The position numbers were made by a program, and so were the translations under genes. The notes beneath the pieces are model-generated. The model was given only the letters and a program-made list of their open reading frames with translations. It did not search any database and had not been told where the DNA came from. From the NCBI GenBank assembly GCA_949987565.1, contig OX465107.1:14772696-14836695 (forward strand): a DNA stretch of 64,000 nucleotides. The letters are read 5' to 3'. Within the stretch, counting starts at the first letter, position 1. The number at the start of each line of letters is the position of its first letter. Positions 34,813 to 49,500 of this stretch are shown one piece after another. Source of the DNA: Luidia sarsii (Eukaryota > Echinodermata > Asteroidea > Paxillosida > Luidiidae).

Positions 34813-37800
34813 TGGAACTCCCATCAGCATTCAAAAGAATAATTTCAAGTAAATGCATATATTCTTAAAAGGTGTGGTAATGGAATGTGCTACTGTGTAA
34901 CGCAAGTACACACACGTAAAGCAAGTACACACTATGTATTTTCACAGGCTTGGGCCATGGAGTTCACAGCCAGTGGTAAAGGCCACAACACTGATGTGGG
35001 CAGGCGATGCAATTCAGAGAATGACCATTCACACCGGCAGAAGTAAAGGTGAAGACACTGCTGTGGGCTGGTGCAAGTCTGGTATGACAGGCTCAGCACT
35101 GACCGACCTCTGCTGTCATATAACACAGTCAGGCTTACAGATGTCTACGTAGCTGACTGGTGTACACTACTACATGTATGACTCCATCCCACGACCAAGT
35201 GCACAATGTGATTATACAGTTTTCTGGAGATTTGGTTTGTGAGTGTCAGCTAGGGATGGGAGGATGGGTTGGTTGGGGGTGGGGAGGGGCGGGGGAGTCG
35301 GCAGAATAGATGCCAAGCAAGATGAGGCATGAACATGACTCTGTCAAAACTCTGTTTCTTTCTGCCAAATTAACTGCCGTGATATTACACCGTGAAGTCT
35401 GTGTGGCAGAGTAACCCTGTCTGTTTCCATTTGTTACGGTTAGCAGACACAGCTATCCACACTGGGCTACCATTTCTCACGGATGAGATGAACAAATCAG
35501 ACACAGAAAGGTTTCACACACCGACAGCGGTCAGTATCAGTAACTGACAAATAATAATAGCAGAAATCTGTTTAACAAAGGAAAAAACAGTGAAACTAGA
35601 AGACAAAAAAACAACAACAAAAAACGAAAATCGAGAGCCTCACAAATATTCAGAGAGTTGATGATAGAAGCAGTGGGCTGCACACATTTCATTTACTGCT
35701 TGAAGTACCCTCGCACAATCGATCCTTCCACTTCTATACCATCACCAGGAAAACCTTGGACTCCAATTCGCCCTGATTTATTAACGCCTTAATTGGAAAA
35801 ATATTGTGCTTTCCCTCCACCCACTATTTGAAAAAAATATATGGCTTGGATTTTGAGGACTGCTCTAACAGCTGCCACTGCAATATTGATGAATACATCT
35901 ATCCCTTTGAAATTGTAAATTGGCCATTTTCACCTGATCGTAGTCCATATCTACAAATGTGACACATATATTTGTGACAGGTATGTCTATGACCTGTGTG
36001 TTGGCCAAAACCCAATTGAGATGCTTTCCACCCAATATATTTCACATGTACATCGCTGAGCCTGAAATAATTCTTTGGAGAAACAACAATGATAGATTCC
36101 CCCATATTCCTCCCCTTTCAAGGTTCTTTTCTCAGAGGTGGAAATGTCACAGAAATCAAGCACATCGCTGAAGTTATAATGTTGACAATCTTTCTCTGTT
36201 TTAGCTTTACTAGTGGAGGCTGAAGCCCAGATGAACCCCAACATGGCATGTCTGACACTGCAGAGAGTACACTTACAGGTATGTTAAATGGACACAATTT
36301 AAAACCCAAGGGGATAAAGACATTCAGAGGAAAAAACAATAACTTAGGAACACACAAAGCAAAACAAGATAATTAGATTCCCACAAATATAAATAACCCC
36401 CTAACCCAAAAGCAAGAGGCCTTCGTGGTTTCTTCATAGCAAGACCCGTTTCAAATGGACAAGACACAAATGATCATGGTCATAAAATCTATAGAGAAAG
36501 CATTTCACTGAAGCTACTGTATATTGTACATGTTATGTACAATATATGTTATGTACAATATACATACATGTATGTACAGTTGAGGATTACCCCAGACTAA
36601 ATAAAGGAGTTGCATTTTGTCCTGAAATGCTTTAGAATATGCATGTACAGTGAGAATCAAAGCAGAAAGCTGGCATAGTGTCCATGTGCATGTATTGCAG
36701 ACATTATGTCTTCAGGGTTGGTAAAGGGATTATTATTTGGATTACATACAGGTGTTTTCATGTTTTAAAAAATGATGCGCAGAATTATATCTGCAATTCT
36801 CCTTCCAGCAGACACAAAGTTTTTCTTCAAAACCAAACTTAAACCACCCCATAGTATAGTATATATTTATTTTTTTAAGTCAGAAAAAACTTGTAAAACT
36901 GAAGCGCTGGAATGAGAGGGAAATAATATCATCGATTTAATTTACATTTGCTTCTGAACTAATATGAAAAGAAAGTCCAATATAAGGTCAAGGTTGTTGG
37001 CTAACTTCTTGTAAGACTGAACATGATATAAGTGATATGAGTGACAGAGAAAAACTAAACAATAACCATCCTATCCCTTGAAGAAGTTCAAAGATCTTGC
37101 TCTGAGTTGGAGAAGAATGATTGAAATAAAGGCATCGCCTGAAGGCAAGGGAGAGAACAATCAGCGTGTCTGCATTCGTCAGAATTGAACGAGGGGTGAA
37201 GGGCTGATCTCTTTGCAATAAAAACCTCTGACAGGCCGGTGAAAAAATCTAGCAAATCTTTTACCCCCAAATACAATTACCTCGCCATTTTATTTTGGCT
37301 GTGTGCATTTGGACAAATGACATGGCTTGCTTGTAAGACTCGAGACACTTGTGCATTGAAATCACTTTCATGGGTGTTACAACACAGATAAACAATGATT
37401 GTGCATGCAAACCACATGCCCTTTATAGCTTCTAGCTAGGCAACATCCTCTCTCCCTCCCTCTCTCCTCCTCCCTAAACTATTCCTCATCACCAACGGTC
37501 GTTGTAGTTGGCTGGGCAGACGTCACTTATAGACTCGGCTCTAGTGCATTGCCATCTTGGGCTAACTCCTGTAGGGCAGATGACCTGCAGTTGCTTTCAA
37601 AAGTCAGTGCACTATGTGGCATTTCTATCCACTCAGAGTGCAGCAGACGTTGGTGGGCACAGGCCGGGCAACTGCCTTGGCAGTATGACCAGCCACACTA
37701 TCTTCGTTCAGACACCTCCCTGGCTGATTGCTTTGGATAAAGACTGTGGTAGATCAGTCTTCTGGCTTAATTCCACCGATCCCATCTTTGAAGGGAATTA

Positions 37801-39508
37801 AGACAGGAACACTGGTGTGTTGAGAAGCATGGACATTTCACTCGGACGTAGCGCATACGCGTGTTGATGTTTCTGTACCCAAGTGTATAGTATAAGTTTA
37901 CTCACTCACTCAAATTTAAATTCCTCAGATTTTAGACAATATAAACTCGGGGCCTAATTCAATCCAAAATGCTAATAAATTTGCAGAACAGGAACATGTA
38001 ATGTCAACAGACACACTTGGTACAAACTGTGTTTTTTTGTGTGGATAGTGGATCCAAAATGTTAAGGGTTAGATCTATGTTTATATACCAATGCTGTTAG
38101 TGTGCAGCACTCAGTTCAAGTAATTGATGTGAAAAGGGTGACAGGGTGGGGAGTAGATGTACATCCTTGAACTTTCCGAGGGTGATTAAGGCAATGACCT
38201 CACCTTCTTTTTGCCTAGCCTTGCTAGCCTTTGAAATGCTTCTGCAGATGTTTTCTTTATCTAGCAGATGACCCTTTAGCTTAGAACATGAATAACTATA
38301 TATATAAATATATAGCTAGTTCTAGAATGAGTTGGGAACACAGAAAACCAAGGAAAGGCAGACGGCGTCTTGTCAGGAAAACACTGAGCTCTGGGATACT
38401 TTAAATGCTGTCTTTTTGTCTTGGCTACGGTTTGTCTACATGCAAGCACTCTACAGAGTAGAACTGTGACCCTTGCATCTTGCCCAACTTTCACATGAAT
38501 TTGCAACAGCGCATTGAAGAGGCAGAGGAAACCTGGTCTAGGCGGACTTACAAATTGGCCGCTAAAAGCATTGAAGAGGCCAATATACGGGCTACAGTAA
38601 CGGTAAATAAATGAAAACACAGCCACTATACTGACTTGAAGCTACTGCTACTTGACAACTCACTGAAGAAGTGGCACAGAAATAGTCCTATGTAGTACAT
38701 GTATGTCTCTCAGCCCGCATGACCAAAAAGGGGGTAGAACAGCCTGCAATATACTGAAAGAGTATCCCTACCGCTGCTAGTGAAACTGTGAGATGACTCT
38801 ATAACATTGGAGAATATACGGTTGCAATGCCTAAAGACAGATTTAAGCCTATTTATCAGTAATAGTCACAGCTTTCAGAACCAATACAGATGAAGAGTGT
38901 AGGCCCTATGCCAATAGATCTCCTAACTCCCTGACTGGACTAATTGTCAGACTTCTCATGAGGCAGTTGCAACTTCAATTGACAGGATCAGGACATGAGC
39001 CCGGTGTACTGTTGATTGTTTACCAGCGGCTGACCATCAACACCAAGTGGCAATCTTTGACATCTCTCTTCATCGGTTCCCGAGTCTCCATCAAAAGCCA
39101 TTTGAGAACTCCCGCTTACAGGACCACATGCATGTCTGGTCAGAATCCACAGGGAAAGGTTGTGAGTGCATGCAGTCTGTCACTGTATTTACTGTGACTT
39201 TCTAAGTCATTATTTGTCCCCATCAAGCGTCATCACATTAATGGGGCCTGACAGTCATGAGGATGTACGCGCCAAGACCACTTTGACTCTCCCCAACCTT
39301 CTTACCCCTTTTCCGGGCGCAATAAACCCCAAAATCATGACTCCTCCTGGGACTTGATCAAACAGTCGTCGGTCCCTCTGAATTTAAAGCTGCCTTTAAC
39401 CCAGCATTAAGGAGACTTGTGAATTTCTTTAGAAGTAGTTTTGTTGAAAGACAAGTACAAAAAAAAAATGTTTCCTGACGAAAATGACCAAAATTGAAAT
39501 CACTAAGA

Positions 39509-39634
39509 AGCTGAGAGCTTGCCATATCGATCCTATCAGGACCTTTCTTAAAGGCAGAATCATGAGGATGTCTGTATCTTTAAGAAAGGTTCTGCTAGGA
39601 TGAAAACATCAGGCCCTCTATTTGTTTGAGATTA
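39509..39634 (+). repeat. Fold-back family 1, degenerate copy
   Basis: ATCGATCCTATCAGGACCTT and AAGGTTCTGCTAGGATGAAA form the arms, separated by a loop of about 40 bases (CAGAATCATGAGGATGTCTG). CATCAGGCCCTC closes the right side. Confidence 0.7.
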
Positions 39635-41025
39635 AAAAAAACAGTGAAATTTTCTTTAAAAGTAAGACTACTCAAATATCCACTTCTTTTTTGGCTTGAT
39701 TAGCAGTTTTTTTAGATTTAATTCATTTTCAGGAACAATACAAACTCAACTATTAAGTATCCGATAATATTAGTCCTATAACAAATCTAAGTAACATGTT
39801 TCAAAGAAAGACCCTTTTATATCAATTTGAAACAAATTGGTAACTTAATTTCACAGTACTTTATGCCATAATAAGATTACGGATCAATAAATCTTTTCTT
39901 TGATAAAATGCAATTATAGTTCAAAGGAATTTATCAAATTGCACTTCCTGGCAACAGAAATCATCTAAATAACGCTTACAAATTAGTTTTTGTAAATGAT
40001 GGAGTCCAGTCATTTCATTTGTTTTCTGGGTGACTCTGGCAGGGATTTCAAAAAGAGGGGGCATTGCCATAAAGACCAATTGTATCGATGCTTTGTCAAA
40101 AATGCATCATCCAAAAATTGTTTCTTCTTTGCAGCAATTAAAACAAACTATACAACAGAGAAAGAAAAGAAAGCAGAAAAACTTTTGAGAAAAAAAAATG
40201 CTGAGAATCAATCACAGAAAGTAAAATGCAGATCAATAACCGGCCAAAGACCTTACCCAATACTTGATGAAATAAAACCTTACATTATTATTGCTCAAAG
40301 ATTTCATGCAAACGTATAATGAAATGAGAAGTATTTCTTATCAAATGAGACAGAGAGATAAGTCTGGAATATCTCCTCCCATTGAACCTAGAAGTGGATG
40401 TGATTAGGGTAAGAGCATTCTGTCTGAACAGGAAACTGAAGGTCGGAACCTCAAATGACATTTGCTTGCTTGTATTTTCACAGGAGGGTGGAGTATGAGA
40501 AGTTTATGATAGTGAGTGTCAAATGAAACCATCAATAAAAGCCTAAGGGATAAGGATTCTCTGGCACATAGCACAGATATGCAAGGATTATGGAAGTCTG
40601 ATAGTGATATACCAGATAGTCATCTCTAAATTGGTTCGTCCTCCAAACTTCTATCATCCAGATCAGTAATTCTGGTAAGAACAGCTTGCCAAATGCTATC
40701 CTAATAATTGTCACCACCGGCATAACCATGGTGACCGATCTCAGACCCATGGTAACTATCACAATGCCTCTGATAATTTTAAGCACCAGGCTCTACTGTG
40801 CATGAGCTACTTTCCATGACAGAACCACAAGATCATGCAGTCACTAGTACTTGACTTCTACACGAACATGTATACATGTACCAGTAAGTCAAAATCAGTC
40901 GAGACCGTCTCCCCCAAACTCTGCCCAGATTCTGACTTAGATGTGCTCAGAAGAAAACTATTTGAGCTTGGGGTATATAGAGTAGCTGCTGACAGCCCAA
41001 TTCAATTAAACAGACCCTTGGAAGT

Positions 41026-41030
<5 letters not shown>

Positions 41031-41058
<28 letters not shown>
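41031..41058 (+). repeat. A(28) run
   Basis: Twenty-eight consecutive A residues in the large intron. No retroposed gene was recognised in front of it. Confidence 0.9.
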
Positions 41059-41061
<3 letters not shown>

Positions 41062-43989
41062 AAAAAAGAGGAGAAGATGGTAAGAGAGCGTGTGGTTAAT
41101 TGTTCGAGTGTTGAAATTTTCATGCATGAATCCTGGATTCTCCCCACACTGGCACCAGTGGGCCAAACTGCTAGGATGTCTGCCACGAGGGCATGGTGCT
41201 TAATACGATGAAAGTAGGCAACGCCAAGACTAATCACATGCTAAATGAACTCCCGGCAGGGCATAAATTATAGGGCATGGGGTTTGAAGACCCGACTGTC
41301 TTAATCAAAACTGCCAAAGCACTTGTGATGGTTGCCGCATGGCCCAATGGATCAAGATGACCCACAGATTGCAACTGATAAGAGCGAAAGAAGGACTAAG
41401 ACATTCAAGGGTGGCATCAAGCCTGGACTGGGCAGCCTTTAAAGGTCAAAGCTTGATATTAACCCCAACTAGCCCAATTGCATGTTAGTTAGTAGCATGG
41501 AAATTTCCTTCTTTACAGAAATGCCAAAATTTGAATGATTGTGGTCAAGTGAGTGTTGATAGAGAGATTCTTTAGAAGGCACTGAGGGTGACTTGACAGA
41601 TTATAGCTACATCATAGAGGAGTAGATTCACTATTATTAGCTTCAATCCTAGAGGGATCATTAGTGATTTCACCGTGAGGTTTGATAGAATTTAACAAAA
41701 TTATTCTACATAGCTTAGAGCAAGTTAAAAACCCTTGGAAAATTAGTTAGAAAGTTAGATTTACAACAAAAAACTTTCACCAGTCAAACATATTTTAAGA
41801 AATTATTCCATTTCAGTTCTGATAGAACTCAATATCTGGCCATGACTTGTTTTTTTTTCCAAAAATATACTTCAATAACCCATCCCCCATCTAAAAGTAT
41901 GATTTTCAAAACATTTGGATGAAATGCCACTTTCGAAAATGAACAGGTCCATGTGATTCTAGTTTTGGATGTATCAATCTTTCAAGACAGTTCAGAAGTG
42001 TTTTTTTACAATCATCCTATAGCCTGAGAATCCCTAATAAGCCATTTAAGATGAACAGTTGAATGCACACAGAAAACAATATATGAGGCAAAAAATATTG
42101 AGGCATTACACCATACCTAATCACAGACTCATTTGCTTTATCTTTACATTTCAAGCGAACATTCTAATTTATACTTCAGCCTGTCCCTAAAGCCACTCAG
42201 TGTTACCCAAGGTACATGCACATGCATGCACAGTATCAACATGGCTACAGCAGCCTCCAATTTGAACACGCAAGGAGCTAGTATACTGTACACTAGTACA
42301 CAACACGTTCACTTACCATCCGCAATACCCGGCATCGTCCATTCACAGAGATTAGATACACAACCTCCAACGGTGTCATCAAACACAACCAGCTAAGAAG
42401 TGCACAGTAGCATGGAATGCATCCAAGGGGGGTTAGGTGTACGCTAGGAAATGACTTCCAAGACAAGTCCACACGCCAGCAACCTGTGCAGTAGGGGCCA
42501 GGCCAAGATTCCAGGCCAGTCTGCTACTGTCACCAGTGCCAGGACCTCCCCCCAACCCTTCAAACATTAATTTTTAACCATCATAAATATCCTTGCATCC
42601 TACCAGGCAGGCAGCACGCCAGATGAAACAATCCAGATCATGGAATTCAATTAATAGCGCCCACGGGGAGAAATGGGGGAGACCGTCTGTAAATTATTAG
42701 TAGATGCTTGTCACTGATGTGTTTACAATGCAGGTTAGAACGATTAATCATGGCGCCTCCTTGTGGAAGTGCAGAGACTAGGCCTTGCTGACTGAACACA
42801 TCACATTCACGACTGGGACGGGGTTTAGGCCAATGACTGAGCCCCTGGCGGCCATCTTAGTCTGACTGGTGGCCATGAAGTTAAGAAGGCATGGCCATTA
42901 ATGCTCTCATAAATGAGACATACCTTCCTCTTTACCAAAATAAATTTGTCTATGTTTATTCAGTTGATTGTTTTATTGGATATTGATTCATGTCTATTTC
43001 AAAGATTAGCCTACACATCTTTAAAAAGCTTATAGATAAAATCCAGTAACATTTAAGGGTTTTTTTTATACAGAGAGATTTAAACAAACTATTTGGATTC
43101 CAGGTAGAGTACATGCATCTAGTATTTTTTTTCAAAATCATTAGTTACATGCTTCCTTCAGTAACCTAACAGACCAAAAGGTTTTTTTTTTTGCAGCAAC
43201 AAGGTGAATGATTGGTCCACAAAAATACAAGTACTCACTCCATAACCACTAAAACAACACCTTCTGCAATGACAACAAAGTCTAAGATATGGATCAATAT
43301 TATTGTTTCATTTCAGCCATGCTTTTCCAAGAAGTTAATTCCTGAGGGTCGGGGCGCATCCAGGCACCCTGCAGGTTTGAAATGTCATCACATCTTTCCA
43401 CTCGCTCATGTAAGCTGAGTGAGTTTGATCAGTCTTCTGATCAGTCCCGTGGATGATGACCGTCATATCTGAATTACCTCACAGGTGTCAGGCTACAGGC
43501 GTGGTAATTGCCGCCGCTCAAACAATCTCCTCCCAGTGTTTGCCGATCTATTCCAGGTGGCACTCTGTGCTCCTACCCTCGTCCATCGTGGAGAAAGATG
43601 GGGTATTGTACGGAACGAGTATCGCCAGGCAATGGCCTGGGTTGATAATGACAACCCAGTGACAAATGGGAGTCTTATCACAATTGGTTGATAAGGGGTT
43701 GGGTTGCAGCATATCGTGACCACAGCGGGACAGATGCCTAATTCTATTCGTGATAATATCTGTTTGAAATCACCGGGGAAGGAGAAACTAGCAAACAAAC
43801 CCACAAACCAACCAGCGACCGTGCAAGCAAGCAAAGAAAAACATCGCTCCTGCTACTGTGCATTGAAATTTGGCATTTTATCAGAATTGAAAGCAAATTA
43901 ATACATTGATAACCGAGTGACCTGACAATAGTTTCATCACTCCAGTGTAGTTCAAATGAATTATCAGCATCCTAAATTATCCATTAATG

Positions 43990-44239
43990 TCAACAGCATT
44001 TGAATAAGACTTAAGGCTTTGCATGGTGGGTGAAACAATATATAAGGGGTTTGCGGTGACACCATGTATAAGGTCTCTTAAAGAAGAGGTGCGGTTCTCA
44101 TTCTCCTGATGACGGCCAGAGCATACTGGCCGGAACGTCGAGTTACCACTCAGGTTCTTTTAAGAACCACAACTCTTCTTTAAGAGACCTTATACATGAA
44201 CATGGTGTCACCGCAAACCCTCCTATATCAACAGCATTT
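43990..44239 (+). mobile_element. Fold-back family 2 copy with 12-base target duplication
   Basis: TCAACAGCATTT occurs at 43990-44001 and 44228-44239. The 226-base insert starts GAATAAGACTTAAGGCTTTG, shares its leader with the copy at 58442, and has arms GGTTTGCGGTGACACCATG and CATGGTGTCACCGCAAACC. A hammerhead-like core, CTGATGA 44106-44112 with a seven-pair stem II and GTC 44137-44139, lies between them, but the usual GAAAC reads GGAAC. Confidence 0.9.
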
Positions 44240-46408
44240 ACAAAACGAGAGTAAGTGAACAAGGCAAGGGTCTCTGCTTATTTCACTATTGTCTGGACAC
44301 ACTTCTCATCCATGTCATCCCTATGCTGGTATATAATAGCTGCCTACCTCCAAGCTGCATGTACAATAAGAAATAGCTGCAGGATCACAATGGAAGCCTT
44401 GACAAATTGTTTGAATTTTCAAAGCGTGCTCAAAGACGAAAGTCATGCTATTCAAATAAATTCCTAATCCTACACAAGTGAAGTTCACACAGACATCTGC
44501 AGGCTTCTTGCTACTTTTTTTTCCCACGCATGATGTAAACCTAGCAAGAACAATAAATAGTCTGGCAACCAGCGCAATAATCAAACTGCAATCACAGGGG
44601 AAAGTAGAGGCAACTAGTTCAAATAAACAGCATTGGGTAAACCTTGGTGCCAATGGACATTTCTTTTTCACTGTGTAGACTTCTGACCACATTCTGTAAT
44701 GTTTAAGGTTTCAAGGTAAACATTGGTGCCCTGAACCTTTGACAGTGATTGAGAAAGACAAGAGACAAAGTTCAACTATGGGACAGTTCTGGATAGTCAC
44801 TGAACCATTTGGTGGTGTTTAATGGGATATGCTTCCATATCAATTTGATAACTTCCAATAGGATCAGGTGGTGACTTCACTGACTTGGCGTTTTTTGATT
44901 TAAGACTTTTTCTCTGTTTGCGGTTCAAGTATGGCGCACATCAAGTTGCTGAAATGATGGTCAGTGACACTGGTCTATGACAGTTAGAAAGTGCACATGA
45001 AGCTTACAACACCTGGGTACATGCGCGCCAACAATAAGGCTGATGCGAGACAGGATGTATACATTCATTACTTCCAGATATATGCAGGCTCACGCCAAGA
45101 GACAATATAATCCATTTCGGTTCATGTCGGACCTGGTCAATAATGGGTTGTGATCATTCTTAATGTACTGATGCATTATTAATGCATGTGACCACACAGA
45201 GTGGGGCCTGTAGAACTAGAAGTGAACTGAAAAGGCGAACATTGGGGGCTGATTAGAGAGATGCTTTGCTTTGGCATTGAGAATGGGTTTTAGGACGGTT
45301 GGCTAGGGGAAGCGGTTGTCATGACCAATGTCAACTTGTCAGTTTGTGGGATAGAAGTCAGCATCAGAATCGCTCCTAATTGCTCTGTGCCTTTGCAGGG
45401 AGAATCAGCAGATATGCTGTGGGTTATCAAAGTACAACGAGATCCGACTATTGACGACAGCACAGGGCACTGAGGGCAGACCACAAACCATGGAGGACTT
45501 CTAATGAAATTGAGAGAAGTCTATCACAAAATGAAAGATTTAAACAAATTTGCAAAACATGACTTTATAAGAGGCAGAATTTTATTCAAACTGACTGTAT
45601 ATATGTATGAAAACATATTGAAAACATTCCCCTTTCACATACATGTATGACAATTGTCCCGACTTTGCATATTTTCTGTCTGATATGAAACTCATTCTGC
45701 TTTGAAATTTGATCAAGAGACTGACAGAAACCCATTCAATCCTTCCATCTGCCTGACATCACCGCTCAATTTATGCTTTCAGAAAATCAACACACATGAA
45801 AAGGGTTTCAAATCTCCTATCAAGGTACAGTAGTTGTAGGCTGAGAAACCGTCAGTTGTGTGAGACATAACACGGATGACTTGACATTATTGTTTGTGCT
45901 AGGACAAGCAGATATAAATCTTGGACTGGTCTAGGTGCCCTTAGAGAAGCTCGCACCATCCTTTCCCAATTTGAACATTTCATGCTTATTTTCCTTGAGA
46001 CTAGTCAGTTGTCCGATTACATGGGAGACAAAACACTGATCCCTCCACTGGTATTACTCATTACTTGCACTCACACTGTCACCTTCCTCTACTCTCCCAC
46101 ATCTCTTTCGCTTTTCAACACGTTTATAGACCTCCGTCTTGGCAAACAAAACCACACCCCTAAAACGCAGCATCATCTTCCGACTAAATAATTGAAATCT
46201 GTCATGTTCTTCACGCTTAGCCTGCGTCTCATTCCAAGAGATTATCGCTGTGGTTAAATAAAAAGGGGAGATAGAGGCAGCCTATTTGTAGCAACAATTC
46301 AACCAAATACCGGGGTAATTCAAGATGAAAATCAGGTTTCTTTCTGAGCAAAGGATTCAAAGTAATAAAATCCACAAAGTGACTAAAATGCACAAAATGA
46401 AAATCTCT

Positions 46409-46522
46409 ACCAAATAGAGGCCTTGGCTATTTGATCACAGCAGGACTTCACTCAAAGACAGAATGTTTGAGATATGTCCTGCAAGGATCCAAACATCAGA
46501 CACACTACTTGTTTGAGATTCT
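46409..46522 (+). repeat. Fold-back family 1, degenerate copy
   Basis: CACAGCAGGACTTCACTCAA and TTTGAGATATGTCCTGCAAG form the arms; AAACATCAGACACACTACTTG corresponds to the outer right arm. Confidence 0.55.
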
Positions 46523-49500
46523 CAGATCTTGCTTGAAGATCTATTGAAATGCATATTAAGTTCAGCAAAGAAATCAATTGAAAAGCAGATGAAAAGTGCT
46601 CCAAAAGTAAAGACGAGTGTGGTGATCCTTTGTGATTCCTGCTCCCACGTTTCCTTTCAACTTTAAGGTATCATTTCAGAGTGGTCAATGGGGAGACATA
46701 AGGGCTTATTGGAATCATTGCTTGTAGCATTTTCAGCTGTCATTGGGAATTGTAGATATCAAGAAAGGGGTTAGCCCTCAACACCCTCTCCTCCCTCCCC
46801 ACTCTCCCCCAGCTGTTTGCATGTACTTGTATCGCATTCACTCCTCCCTAGTTTAGAGACATGCAGGTCTTTCCATTTCATGAATATATCTTTCACGGCT
46901 GTTAGCAGTTGCTCCCAAAAAAATTTGCTGTAGATTTTGAGAGTATGGAGCAGTGCGCTGGTGACCTACGCGGCATTTTGACGTTGTTAGGACCGCATGG
47001 CTCTTACACTGGCTACTGCTTGGCTTTGTTCTGCCCCTGCTCGTTAAACTTTGACGTTACTGGGAAACTTGAACAGGGCAAACATTCCGGTCTGACACTG
47101 CAGTATTGCCTACTCTATCGGTCACTTTATAAAAAAAAAAAAAAAAAAAAAATACAGTAGCAAGTGGATAATTGATGTGGTTAATGATTGCTACGGTCTG
47201 CCTGGGTTGAAGAGGTCTTCCTATGGTTGGCATGGCATTGGCATGTAAACTGTAAATTAATTATAACAACTTGAAAAGAAACCCCTCCCCAAAGTGTGAA
47301 TGTCTTGTTTCATTAAACACCAAGTTTAATCATCCGTTCCCGAAACCAAAAAAGGGAAAAAAAAAAATTGCTCTCAATGTTTGTGAAAGTAATGGGCAGG
47401 TATTTGACCTTCATATAAAATATTCAGGCTTGCTTGGCTATAAATGAGGCAATTTATTAGAACGGTCCTTGTGTTTATTGCGCAGTGTGTCAGCCTCTTC
47501 ACTTGTATTTCTGCTCAATAATGTGTGTGATTTGTGACCATGGTGAACAGTTAACAAACAGCATTGATAAGCATTCATGGAAAACAGAACACAGTGCAAT
47601 TTAGAGCATGGTTGCACCCAGGCAGACTTGAGTTTGCCTAACGAGCTGCCTGTAGACCCCAATCATTAGCAGGCTTTTACAGTATGCTTGCTGACTTCAC
47701 CATGTTTGTTCACTTTTTAACGGACGCTCGGCTTCAGTGTGTGAATAAATGAGCCATTTGCCCCAACAATGCCTAGACTTGCTGATTAAACAATTGTACA
47801 AAAAAGCGTTGGAATCATACCAAAAAAAAAAGAGAAGAAGATGCCAATACAAGAGAAATTCGCTGCACAGAACTGCTATTCCTCATTTGGCAGAGATGTG
47901 GCCTTGTGAGTCAAAAAATGAGACATACCGTACTGTATCGAAACAAGCACAAAATGAAGGACTTTTACAGGAGTTTAAACCTTAGAATTTGCTACAGTGA
48001 ATTCATATGACATTGGCCTTCTTGCACACAATCATACAAACTGGTGTGTATTTTTTGTTTACCTTTATATTTTGCCTAACACAAGGGGCAACCAAATATT
48101 TCTCGTGAGCTTTTAAACCGTGCTGGGTGACTAACCCTTAGTTCAAGCTTTTAAGGTTGACAGTCCTTTTTTATCCAATTTATGCATGTTAAAATTGTGC
48201 ATGACTTACATTTATTAGATTTCTTGATAACACTGACTACACGACTCGGTCCTTTCTGTCTGTCCTTTGTTGGGGGCGTGCGTGGATTTCTTTTAAAGTA
48301 CAAATTGACGACAATGACACAAAAAGATACGGGCTGTGAATGAGGGGTTGCTGATTGTAGATGTGTGAGGCCTTGACTATGCACCAATGATTCAGCTCTC
48401 TCCTGGGCCTCGGAGGGGGAACAGATGCTAAAACCAAATTGAATTACACCCAAATGTTTCCTGGTTGCGTGCATTGTATGCAAGTCCATAGCTCTACCAA
48501 GGTAGGAATTCCAAACAAAATTACCTCTTACAAGAATCTTGTTTTTTCCCCTTCTATATTTCCTACTTCTTCTCTCTTTTTTTTTTACCAAAGAAGAATC
48601 CAGAGCACTACCTTGAAGACCTTGCTTGATTGACTGTCCATCAAAATCAGCACAAAGAAGAAACAAATCGCTGTCAACTATTAAGAAAGGTTTGGGAGGA
48701 AACTGTTGTCCAAAGCCAGAACAAATTGCACTTGTATGGAGTGTAATTTCATTAGCAAGCTTGCTTGGGAAAGGAAGAGTTAACGTACAACAAATTACAG
48801 CTGTCTACATTTCTTCAAAATTTGAATTCTGTTAAATGTTGCACAAGGTGTATGAGACTTCTGAGGCTGCAAAGATACATTATTTCAATAGCAATTTCAA
48901 ACCAAATCACTGAAAAAGTGTGGACAGCAATTTCAGCAATTTCTGTACATTTATAGCTATACCAGGAAATGTATTGAATTTGAGAGTCATAGTATTATGA
49001 GTGAGCGAACTATAAAAAAAGGAAAGGTATTCTTGTTCAATGTTGGTAAAAGATTGATGCCAAAGGTACCTACAACCACCGTGCAATGAAAATATCTTTC
49101 CTGTTCATGTGAGTAAATATTGCAAACTTGCAATAAAAGTTTAACAGAATAAGCATGAAAAAAGCCAAGCAACTCAGCCCATTGATATGAAACAAAAACA
49201 GTGCAGGAAATAAAAGAAAGAGCCTCTGAATGACGCAGATTAGCTCAGGTGCAGGAGCATTATCACCACAGGATAGCTGGTCTGTGCTCATTGTCTGATT
49301 AAATAGCTCGGTATTTCACTCAAGCACTTTAGCAGTGAGGGACAGGAGGATGTCAACTAGCATACCATCACCCAGCAGCCAAAGTCCAAGCATGACACCT
49401 TAATAACCAATACAAATATAAGGAGTTAAGGTTTATTTCTCTAAAAAAAAACCCAAAACTCCAGGAATGACACATACATGTAGAACGAAAACGAGAAAGG

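Noticed and set aside
43487..43560. Donor-like GAG|GTAATT on the minus strand in a CpG-richer patch
   Set aside because: The only frame open through it leaves two bases, incompatible with the first zinc-finger exon.
48151..48666. Minus-strand open frame of 171 codons, the longest outside the receptor
   Set aside because: No domain, a composition like the surrounding intron, low-complexity KKKERRSRKYRRGK, and no supporting splice or start context.
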